64,000 bases of DNA from positions 66,636,433-66,700,432 of the forward strand of contig OX104112.1 of NCBI GenBank assembly GCA_944474755.1, written 5' to 3'. The first letter of the stretch is position 1; each line of letters opens with the position of its first letter. Below, piece after piece: positions 11,752 to 22,330 of the stretch. Below the pieces are notes generated by a model. It did not search any database. It was not told the DNA's origin and saw only the letters and a program-made list of their open reading frames with translations. Origin of the DNA: Limnoperna fortunei (taxonomy: Eukaryota > Mollusca > Bivalvia > Mytilida > Modiolidae). Made by a program: the position numbers and the translations under genes.

Positions 11752-12797
11752 CTGTGGTTTCATGTATTTCGTGGGTATCAATTTTCGTGGTTGGAGGAAA
11801 AAAGACATTTCATGGAATTCTTAAATTTGTGGTTCGCGGGATAAAAAAAATAAATTCAAAACTGAAGGAATTGCTTACAAATTTTCGGTATTCATACTGT
11901 GTTAGTCTGTACAATTTCAAATACATCATTTTAAAGATAAAATCGCTCTCAAGAGGTGACAAATCCCAAACTGAACATAAATTTATTTCAAGGGGTTGCG
12001 TTTTTTGCAGTTTTATGTCGTTTGTAAACACAATTTTAAAAGACTGTGCATTGAGTAAAGTGCCTTAAATAAAATCACGTGATGGTGTACATCTAGCTAC
12101 CTATCTTGAAAACGGCGTAATGTTTGTTTTGTTTTGTTTGTTTTGTTTTCAAAGGAACATGAAGTAATAAAGATTAAACAAATTTTGTTTTGTAGCCATA
12201 AACATAATTAACACAATTAATAAACATGTCACTTTATTAAAACCAATCTAAGTAAACAGTTTATTGTGAATTCTTCGTACATTCCCTGGGGCAAAGATTA
12301 CGTTTGTTTGTTTGACAATAAACTTGATGATATAATTATTGGTGGTTAAAGATGGAAATCAGTATAAAAGGTGTAAAAAAAAATTGCTTCATTAATCTTT
12401 ATTTCAAGTTACTTTAATATTTGTGTGTACATCAACACTACAACGAAAAGGCACAACAGGAAACAGGAAGTACGTTCATTACTGACAAGATTACGCAGTT
12501 AAAAATAACAAAGATTTTTTAATCAATTTTATTTCTATTTAGTGTAATAAACACACTAAAGTTGTTCATAATGCAAAATTGTCATATCTATTGAAAAAAA
12601 ATCAATATAACGATGCATCTTGAACATCAGTCGTCATTATCCATGTAAACAATTGTCCCATAGCAGTTTCTCGTGTCAGCTTACCGTCATTATAGATTTC
12701 TTGAGATCATTATTCGTTGAATTCTTAATTTCGTGGTTTGTCCCAACCCACGAAAACGATGAAAATTGGTACCCCACGAATAAAAATGAAACCACAG
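11752..12797. mobile_element. 1046-bp TIR element 5' of the zinc-finger coding exon
   Basis: Starts CTGTGGTTTCATGTATTTCG and ends with the inverse (..GAAACCACAG), TA on each side. Subterminal TTCGTGGGTA-CAATTTTCGTGG and its inverse also pair. No transposase frame is seen; ends of this style are abundant in bivalve genomes. Confidence 0.8.
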
Positions 12798-12889
12798 TAA
12801 CTATACAGTTTGAAATACAAGTATTAATTAAATGTTGCATTTTCACATAATTAATCAACAAATATTTCTGTTAAAATCTAATTTGCCTC

Positions 12890-13255
12890 AGAATGACCAG
12901 TCACAAAACAAGTTCTAACAAGTGCCAAAGTGCTATGAAAAATGCTGTTCAAAAATTTACCCTTTTTTGTATAAAGGGCCACAACTCTTAAGATGCTAAA
13001 GCAATTTGGCTGGTTATTAATCATGGTTGAGATATTATGCCCATTTTCCCCAAGTTTCATGAAGATCTGACAACAACTGTTGGAGTAAGAGTGGACAAGG
13101 TGAATTTGCCATTTTTTTAATAAAGGGCCATACATGTAACTCTGAAGTGGCCGAGCGATTTGACTGGTTATCAAACTTGGCCATGATATTATGCTCATAA
13201 ACATTTTCCTCAAATTTCATGAAGATCAGACAACAGTTTGAGTTAGAGAAGGGAA
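12890..13255. repeat. Two tandem ~185-bp units of a dispersed repeat
   Basis: AAAGGGCCA..ACTCT, GATTTGGCTGGTTATNAA, ATATTATGCNCAT and AAATTTCATGAAGATC occur twice in order, about 185 bp apart. This unit type is common in bivalve noncoding DNA. Confidence 0.7.
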
Positions 13256-13266
13256 ATTGCTGTTAA

Positions 13267-13394
13267 GTTTGTTTGTTTGTTTGAATGGTGTTTTAACGCC
13301 ACTTTCAGCAATTTTTCAGCTATTTCATGGCGTCCAGTTTTTATTGGGGGAAGAAGCCAGAGTACCTGGAGGGAACCCCCGACCTGAAATTGCT
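13267..13394 (-). mobile_element. SINE 3' fragment (minus)
   Basis: Inverse of the family tail: (GTTT)n, AATGGTGTTTTAACGCCACT, CAGCAATTTTTCAGC, ATGGCGTCCAGTTTTTATTG and CAGAGTACC. Confidence 0.75.
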
Positions 13395-13395
13395 G

Positions 13396-15200
13396 TTAAG
13401 CCATTTTACATTAAGTTCTTTGTAGAAATTTTTTTCTTTTGTTTTCAATGATTAAACCAAAACAAAATCATAAATATACCTTTGCTGCATCAAAGCAGTC
13501 ACTGCAAGATACCCTAAAACTGGTAATCTGATGAAGGACACCAAATAAAACAGAGCACCCTGAACTGTCAGGAGTGCAACAAATGACATGTTTTTAGATA
13601 TATATTATCTTTGTAACATGACTTATATTGTGTTTTTCTTTACTTTTTAGCAAAAGCTACACAGAATCATTATAGGATTAAACGCCGTTTTCAATGGACT
13701 TTTATTTTTGTGAGTGAGTTGGTCTTGTTGATATACCGATAAATCCATTGAAAACGGTGTTTAATCATTATAATTCTTTAAAATTCCATTAAGAAATTAA
13801 TTTATCTAACGTGTTTCTCAACTTCATATTTCTTGTGTATTTGGTAGCGGGATTGACTGAACGTATGAATATTTTGTTTATTTTTAAACGTACGATTATT
13901 TCCATAAACCATTTTCTGATTTTAATAAACACAATTTTTAGTTTTACATCAATCTGTAACCTTATTTTCTGTATCAAACACAAGGAAAGTTTTAAATTTA
14001 ACAAATCATTAATGATAATTCATCAAACAAATAATTTGTAAGTTGATCGCTACTTTCGATATTGAAAGCCGCCATCTTTGTTTACATTGGTTACGCTAAA
14101 AATAGTTCAGTCAACGTCGTTTATCCTAAAATAAATGGAGTCAACTTCATTTATCAAAAAATATATTTCGTTAAAAACCTCAACAGGAAGTAATCTAGAC
14201 CAATCAAATAAACGTATTTCTAAATATGCAAATCATATTAGAATTATTGAAAAATATTTCAGATGGATGATAAATACTTTTTACTTTCATTTTTTTTAAT
14301 GTCAGGAGTGCAGCAGTTTTTTTATTGATCTTGAATTGTTTCGTAATATGAAATAATTTTAGAAGATTTATTTATTATAATTATTTTTATTTAAGTTAAT
14401 TAAGGAAACTTTTTTTAGAAATTAAGTGTTACAATAGCAGTTTATGAGATTAAAATTTGATAAAAATTCATGTTTGTATATAATTTAGTTGTCTCTCATA
14501 TTGATACCAACTGTTTTTTTTATAGTCTGGAGACATATTTCCAACAGATAATTCATTTATATGTTTGTTTTTCATTAAAAAAATATATTGTTGAAAAACA
14601 GATCAATTCATTTATCTAAGATGTCCTGTTTTAAATGACATCCATGTAAATGTTGTACTCCTGACACAATATTTAAATGAACAGATAATTGCAACTATAC
14701 TGCAAAATTATGGTTCTCCATATTGATTGAACAAAGACTACAATTGGGAATGGTGTCTATATTATAAAAACAGTTAGTATCAATATGAGAGCCAACTAAA
14801 TTATACACAATATATGAACTTTTATAAAATCTGAAGCTCAATTTTAAGCAAACTACTACACTCCTGACATTAAAACATGAATGTGAAAGATATTATCATC
14901 CATCTGAAATATTTTATCAATGCTTCTGTATAGCTTCTGCTGAAAAATAAAGAGAAAATACAAAATAAGTCAACTTACAAAGAAAACATATCTAAGAACA
15001 TGTCATCTGTTGCAAACCTGACAGCTGACGGTGCTCTGTTTTATTTGGTGTACCTGATCAGTTTACCAGTTTAAGGGTATCTTGCAGTGACTGCTTTGAT
15101 GCAGCAAATGTATATTTAAGATTTTATTTTGGTTTAACAATTGAAAACAAAAGGAAAAAATTTCCAATAAAGAACTTAATACAACATTGCTTAAATTTGT
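13396..15200. repeat. 1.8-kb imperfect palindrome with an insertion in one arm
   Basis: 13396-13672 pairs with the inverse of about 14940-15190, and 14250-14560 pairs with the inverse of about 14600-14950. The left arm carries about 570 extra bp (13673-14243). CTGTCAGGAGTGCAAC-like words occur at 13566 and 14300, and inverted at about 14652, 14857 and 15203. It is probably a foldback transposon; no coding sequence. Confidence 0.75.
13665..13785. repeat. Short inverted repeat inside the palindrome insertion
   Basis: ATTAAACGCCGTTTTCAATGGA near 13678 (22 bp, one arm) pairs with TCCATTGAAAACGGTGTTTA near 13745, separated by about 45 bp. Confidence 0.7.
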
Positions 15201-18200
15201 GTTGCACTCCTGACACGCTAGTTTTTTTTCAAAACAATATCTTCACACTTTTTAACATTCAACATACTTTCTTTTGATATCTCTGAATAAGTTAACACAT
15301 GAAACTGTAATAAAAAAAAAAGAATTATGCACATTATTTCTAGATTTGATATTTTAAAAATATATCATATTTAGAGGTCACAGAAAAGCGTTGCATTCCT
15401 GACAATTTGGCATGTTTTTTGGCACAACTTTTTTGTTTTCTGATATATCTTCCAGATTTTTTGGAGACATATTCCCCAAAACTAGACATAGCTAAATATA
15501 GTACTTTTTCTACAACCTATCATTTTCAAATGGTTTAACTTTATCATGAGTTCTTTTTCTCCAAGGATGACTTATAATTACAATTTAATAATTTTGTTGC
15601 CATATGTAATATACATACTACTTTCGACTTAATAAAAATTGTAAAAGGTAGATAACAAAAGAATGTTTCAAAAATTCTTGAAAAAAATTATTTTTGAAAA
15701 AGTACAATTTCATATTGTTCAATACCTTGCACAGGAAGTCATTAGTATTTTTTACATTGTTTAAGTAAACAGCAACAGTTATGTAAAATGTATAGATGTT
15801 AAAGTTGTTTTATATTCAAAATTTGTTCAATAAAAAATATTATAAAAACTTTCTTACCTTTCATAAATTTCTTTTTTTATTTGTTAACTTCAACATATGC
15901 ACCTTTGGAAATTATGAACAAAAACTTGCTTTGCTCCTGTTTAAATTTGACATTTTTTTCACATCTTGGGGTAATTTTTTTTTAAACAGCCCATATATAA
16001 AATAATCTATGAAAAGAAAAACACTTGAAAGGGTGATTTTGGGGAGTGCATACATCTGAATCCATGGAATAAATTTATACCAAGATATCAAACTAAAATT
16101 AAACATACATCGAGTTATAAAACATTACCAATTTTGTCAAATTTTCACTGTGCCACTTATTTTACTGTTACCTTAATTGGTAGAATCATATTAATGTCAA
16201 AAGAGCAAGGGATTTACAAAATTGAAAGCCTTATTTTTTGCTATTTAAACAACTATTTTAATTATGATACTTGCCAATATCTTCCCAAGATAATCCCTGA
16301 GAAATCGACACAGTAGTCTAGGGACTGCTTAAGGTCCCATGTTTGTCTGCGTTAAAGTCCCTGTTGGGATGACATTAGTGGCAAAACCCCATGATCGAAA
16401 ATAGTTTTTTAAAGAAACAACACATCGAAAATTGTATGAAACCATGCCTTAAGCCAACATAAAAAAAAAAAAGTTTCATAAAATTATCAAATGATTTTAT
16501 TTTCACTGAGAAAAGAGGAAACCACAGAGATTATACATAATAAGCTGGTAACTCCTTAAAATTCCTGGTCCAGGTAAAATCTGGATCATTGTCAGGCATT
16601 TATCGAAAAGTCAGCCTCTCCCTGACATAACTAAATGTTTTAAACAAAGTAACGATATGAAGAAGTGTGGGAAGTTAAATTAGAATTTTTCATGTTAAAC
16701 TATGATGTTATGCTTTACATGTAGCTACAATAATGTACACTGCGTAGCTCCTTTTTTTATGGATGGAGCAACAAAGAGGTCCCATTACTCGTAATGGAGG
16801 AAGCCGGGAGTTATTCACAACCTGGAATTTTATGTATATAATAAGCTATAAAACTGTTTCCCTAAATTGCTACATACTTTTTAATGTCTTACTGATATTT
16901 CTACAACACATATTATTCGTTACAGAACTATAGTTTTACACTTAATTTGTAATCATTGCCTTGTTGTCATAATTTGAATTCCGGAAGTGCATAATTTATT
17001 AATCGATTTGGTAAAAATATTCATACAGATCAAGTTTTTCCAGATTTATTGCAATAGCTGGATCAAATTTTTTCCTGATAGGATTCTACACTCCACAAAA
17101 TCATTTTTGTCAACACTAAAATAATTTAAACATTGACGTAAAAAATGTCAGCTGGACAGCGGAGAAAGTAAGGAAAAAAATTTAACTCAAACAAAGAGCA
17201 GTTCAATAGTGGAAAATATGTATAAATCCCAAGAGTGTGTTCCATTTAAAAAAAAGGAGCTACATTATTGTAGCTAGTGATGCTTGTGAACATTGTGCAA
17301 TGAGCAGGTGCTCCTTTTTAATTTGGCACAGCTAATTTTTCTACACCATGCCACCTGAACAAGAGAATGCCCATCTTGTTTGCAAATGGTTGGAAAAGAA
17401 ACAAATAATAATTAACTTTTATATCGCATAAAAGATTCTCCCTTGCCCTTGGTCATATAGAATCGAGGTACTCGTTGAAAGGAAAAGCCGTTTATATAAT
17501 TTATTATCTGAAATGTTATTCTATTTCAAGAAACATGATTGAAACCATGTAGTGTCATCTGGGACTTGTTCTAACGGAACGCTTTGACATTCAGTTTGGT
17601 TTTAGGTCACGTTTTACTTGCTGATGACCAAAGACAACGCACCGGATGCTAGAAAAGAACCGTAATCACAAGAGCCATTCAATTGACATACTTCAGTTAA
17701 AATATACATTAAACTAATGTTTCGACCTTAAAACTAGCTAAACATACAAAATCATTAATGGCTAATTGTATTTAGCTGTACAATTCTCCTATTACACTCG
17801 TGCAGAAAAATATTTTTGGACGTTTCATACTAAGCGTCGCCATAACATAGATCAATGAACAAAAACCAACGCGCCATAGACCTCTTTTCAGTATATTACT
17901 AATTACAAGAAGAATAACTAAATATAATGTATTCCAATTGATAAAATATACATAACAAACGTGAAACATCAATAAGTACCACTGAATATGTTCTCTACAT
18001 AGATTTTCTTCAGATCTTTGTCAATCTTGTACAGGCGTTCTTCTCCAAATCACAACGAGGCTACATAATATTCCGAAAAACGCTTTGAAAAATAAAAAAA
18101 GTCGCTCGCGCGCATTTACAAAAAATACGCACGTGTGAATTTTTCTGTTAGAAGTAATATTTCTTCTAATAATTAGGCTAATTGAAAATAAATAATGCAT

Positions 18201-18307
18201 AATCTGTCAATATATGTGACATTTCAGGCGAGCGATATCGGCTTTTATATTGATTTAGAATTTCTTGCTGGGCATTTACAAATACAAATAATTTTATTGG
18301 CTCAAAC
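15201..18307. other. Noncoding region with possible promoter of a minus-strand gene
   Basis: AT-rich, with an imperfect inverted pair (16720-16762 and 17250-17286, GTAGCTACAATAATGTA). A local CpG-rich patch (GTCGCTCGCGCGC at about 18099) lies just upstream of a candidate minus-strand 5' exon at about 17996-18060. Confidence 0.4.
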
Positions 18308-20339
18308 AGGGACAGTCTATACTAACGGGACATGTCACTGGCGTTTTCGGCAAAATTTCTAGGACACGAACGCAGAGCTAGCATTTCGGTCGGAAATTTT
18401 CGTATCTAGAATTGAGTCACATACGGCTAGCTTTAGTTTCGAACTGTGTTAAAATGTAATCGTGTTCGGTACGGTATGATATGATTTCCGTTGTTTTAAA
18501 TACATTATTTACGATTTTCTAGTGTTTTTCCGTGCTTTTATCTATATTATACAATAAAAAAATTTCATGTCAATTCGGATTATTATAGTTATAAATTTTA
18601 TAAATTTTTATTCACCTTAATCGTGTAATTAAACTAAAACAACTTTCCCAATTAACATTTTATTGAATTTCTCTTCAGCTTTGAATGTTTTCATAAATAT
18701 ATCTTGAATAACTTTATTTGTGAGGTAAAAAGAATACAATTCTTTGATAATGATAAGGAAAAAGAAAAAAAACAAAAACACAAGCCACTCTGTATAATTA
18801 TTAACCTGTCAGGTAAACACACCTGTCAGGTAAACACAGTAGAAATTACAGGATGATATTTCAAACAGTAATTAACTAATCAACTAATTAATAAAATTTT
18901 CTGTCTGTCTCACACCATGTGGTGCAACCAAGGCAATATGTATACTTATAAACCTGTCAGGTAAACACAGTAGGAATTACAGGATGTTATAACAGTAATA
19001 AACTAATTAAAAAATTTGTCTGTCTGTGTTAGGTGACGTGACTTCTTTCGAGAAGGCATCTGAAACAACAAAATTATTAATTATTAATATTAGATATGCA
19101 CACGGTGGATATGCACAGGAGTATCTATAAATTCATAAAAACCAACTAAGGTAAGTTGTGAACACACAAGGGTGAAAAGTTATTGCATGTACAAGTGGGT
19201 GTATGTAGCCAAGATGGAGACCTGTGTTCCAAAATATAAACGAATTTCCAATCATCCAAATTCATGCAAAAAACACATAAAACCTACTTTAAGCAGTCTA
19301 CTACACAGGAGTATCTATAAATTTTCATAAAAACCCAGGTTTGTTGTGATCACACAAAAGGGTGATGAAGTTATCCCATTCTAAAAAGGGTGTATGGTCG
19401 GTGTATGTTGCCAAGATGGGGACCGATGTTCCAAAATATAAACAAATTTCCAATCATCCAAATTCATGCAAAAAACATAAAACCTACTTTAAGCAGTCTA
19501 CTACACATGAGTATCTATAAATTTTCATAAAAACCAAGGTTTGTTGTGATCACACAAAAGGGTGATGAAGTTATCCTATCAAAAATGGGTGTATGGTCGG
19601 TGTATGTAGCCAAGATGGGGACCGGTGTTCCAAAATATAAACTTTCCAATCATCCAAATTCATGCAAAAAACAAATAAAACCTACTTTAAGCAGTCTAAT
19701 ACACAGCAGTATCTATAAATTTTCATAAAAACCAAGGTTTGTTGTGATCACACAAAAGGGTGATGAAGTTATCCCATTCAAAAATGGGTGTATGGTTAGT
19801 GTATGTAGCCAAGATGGGGACCGGTGTTCCAAAATATAAACAAATTTCCAATCATCCAAATTCATTCAAAAAACACATAAAACCTACTTTAAGCAGTCTA
19901 CTACACAGGAGTATCTATAAATTTTCATAAAAACCAAGGTTTGTTGTGATCACACAAAATGGTGATAAAGTTATCCCATTCAAAAATGGGGTTGACTGAA
20001 GGAAAAAACCGCTACGATATTACGCACATGGTAGACAACATTTTCGTATTGCTTTGTTGCTAAATGTGGAATGACAACTTGTAATTTAACGAAATCATAA
20101 TTCATAAGTGAATAATAAACTATAAAAAATAAATACTTACTATTATTGTACTATATTTTCGTGAAATAACCAATTTCGAGAGAGAAAAAATTCCAAGTAC
20201 ACTATCAATAAAATAGCGGAATGTTAATTCCGGAAACGGAACGGAGCGGATACGTCAAATTTCAGCCGTGGCATAGAATATCGAACTGTAATATAGGTTT
20301 GATTAGGAGTGACATGTCCCGTTAGTATAGACTGTCCCT
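18308..20339. mobile_element. 2-kb non-autonomous element with 32-bp perfect TIRs and 9-bp TSD (Mutator-like?)
   Basis: The ends 18308-18339 and 20308-20339 are perfect 32-bp inverted copies starting AGGGACAGTCTATACTAACG. They are flanked by identical 9-bp direct repeats GGCTCAAAC (18299-18307 and 20340-20348). No transposase frame is present; the interior is dominated by a ~200-bp tandem array. A 9-bp duplication is typical of Mutator-like elements; the superfamily assignment is inference. Confidence 0.85.
19112..19990. repeat. ~200-bp tandem repeat array inside the TIR element
   Basis: The word AAGCAGTCTA recurs at 19291, 19491, 19689 and 19891 (spacing 200, 198, 202). Three near-identical full units are flanked by a diverged first copy (from about 19112) and a partial last copy. 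Two shorter copies of a CCTGTCAGGTAAACACAGTA-type unit lie just before it (about 18805-19025). Confidence 0.9.
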
Positions 20340-20375
20340 GGCTCAAACTCATCTACAATAAATGTCGCAGCACTT

Positions 20376-20662
20376 GGCGGTTCCAGAGGCGGGCGGAGGG
20401 GACATTCGCCCCCTCATAAAAAGGAAAAGAAGAGAAAGTGAGCGGAAAAAAGGAGGAACGACATATAGAGAAAAGAAAGAGCTAGCGATAGTGTTTTAAA
20501 ATGTTAAAATTTGTAGTCATCAACACCATCTCAGTTGCTTAAATCTCGCCAGCTTATGAGGGCTTCGCCACCCCTACTCCCCAGCCAGGGCGCTGTGGTT
20601 CCCAGACCCCATTGCCCGTATTTCGTCCCCCTAACCCGATTTTCTGGATCCGCCCCTGAATA
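20376..20662. repeat. GGCGGATCC-CCCC type dispersed element
   Basis: Begins TTGGCGGTTCCAGAGGCGG and ends CTGGATCCGCCCCTGAA in inverse orientation, G/C-rich ends around an A-rich core with AAAAAGGAAAAGA. Confidence 0.6.
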
Positions 20663-20866
20663 CGAAAATAATGGAATACAAAACTGAAATTGTGACAACC
20701 CATATATTAGTGTTACTGATAAAATATAATAATATGGATAATATTTATTTATTATACAGGAAAATTAACCATGGAATTTCCTCATATTTAACCCATCCGA
20801 TATGAACGAGGAAGTCAACTTTAATATTTTGAATGAAGTATTATATAAAGGCAAATTAAATCGGAC

Positions 20867-20903
20867 AGGGACAGTCTATACTCAGTTAGTATAGACTGTC
20901 CCT
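20867..20903. repeat. 37-bp palindrome made only of the two ends of the 18308-20339 element
   Basis: AGGGACAGTCTATACT, five bases, then its exact inverse ending in CTGTCCCT. It is the terminal sequence of the 2-kb element joined head to head, about 530 bp away from it. No matching 9-bp flank is visible. Confidence 0.8.
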
Positions 20904-20904
20904 A

Positions 20905-21706
20905 ATTTGGGGAAATTTTTAAAGCAATGATTCTTGTTTTGAAAAATATTCAATATTTTTGTATGAAATGTTTCTCTTAATTGCTTATATTTTGAACAGT
21001 ATAAAATAAAGTGATTTTCATCTTCTATCTGACCAGAATTAATTACAAACTTTTAACTCTCTAGGAATTTTAAGATGTATTCCTCTTTCAATCATGAATG
21101 TATGAGGGCTAATTCGTATCTTGCATAATGCAGCTCTATCATTTTTGTTTTTAAAAATATCAACATAAGGTGATCTTTTGCCTCTGCTGATTTTTAGATA
21201 TCTGAATATTGATTTTGAAAACATTGGTAATTTATTCTTTGTTTTATTTGGTTCAAACTGCATTTTAGAAAGTTCAAATTAAATTCTATGTAGGACATTC
21301 CATGATCATTTAAAAAATTTTTGATTCTTTTTAACAAAGGGGCTTAATTTTTGTAATTTTTGAAAAAAACATTATTGATTAGTGAGTGTTCAGAAGAAAT
21401 GATATGTTGAATAAAATTTAATGTGAGAATATAATCTTATTTTTTAGTGGTACTCTATTGAGTTCAGCACGGCATGCATCATTTGATGCTTTGCAATGAA
21501 CTCCTAAAATTTCTTTTAAGAATTTTATAGGTAATTTTTCAAAAGGATCAGAATCTTTGAATTTAAAGTCAACACTCATACTCAATATCCATATAAAAGA
21601 AATTAGATTACTGAACTATCAAAAAGTTTTTCTAAAAGTTTGCATGCATTATATAGATCAATTGTTTTCTCAATTTTAAAGTATGCCTTTTTGGCCTTTT
21701 CCATAA
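20905..21706 (-). mobile_element. LINE (non-LTR retrotransposon) 3' coding fragment, degenerate
   Basis: Minus-strand pieces in several frames read KAKKAYFKIEKTIDLYNACK, then LLEKLFDSSVI, GVHCKASNDACRAELNR, RAALCKIRISPHTFMIERG and GQIEDENHFILYCSKYKQLR. This order (end of RT, thumb, then a Cys/His C-terminal domain) is that of many LINE ORF2 proteins. Frameshifts and stops make it a relic; the clade is not resolved. Confidence 0.8.
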
Positions 21707-22082
21707 GACGGTGGGGGTTGGGGTATTTTCAATTTGCTTGTTTCTAGCAGAAACCTTGAAATCAAGTTAATTATACTACTCCCAGTTTCTAGTGAGGCCG
21801 AAAAAGCAAACATTATACCGTACCGTATAACCGTATATTACGTACTTGCATTTAAAAGTAAATGAACTTTTAAAAAATGTATATATTACAATAAAAACAT
21901 TCAGTTATATTCAGTTCAGAATAATATAGTTGTAATTATTTTCTAAATTGTTTTTGCGCATCTTACTACATATTCTTTCTATTTAGTTTCAATACTGTGA
22001 GAAGAATTTTGTTCTTAACAATTTTTATTAAAAACGACGCGAAATTATGTAAACTATTTACTGGATGATTCTTTTTTGTATT

Positions 22083-22330
22083 TTATTTGTTTGAATGATG
22101 TTTAACATTTAATTTCAGCAATTTTTCAGTTATATCATAGCGTCCTGTTTTTTACTAAGGGAGCAAGCCGGAGTACCCGGAGAAAATCCTCGACCTTCGG
22201 TAGGAAAACTTGTAATGCTTGTGAATTCAGATTGGAGTCGAGTACACCCTCGCCTCAATGAACCCGCAACCTCAGTGTTGTTAGACAACGCGATCAATAC
22301 TAGACGAACTACCTTAACCACTTAATGGGT
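22083..22330 (-). mobile_element. tRNA-derived SINE copy (minus)
   Basis: Near full length in inverse orientation: TTGTTTGAATGATG tail, CATAGCGTCCTG, GCCGGAGTACCCGGAG, AACCCGCAACCTCAGTG (B-box region) and CGAACTACCTTAACCA (A-box region). Confidence 0.85.
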
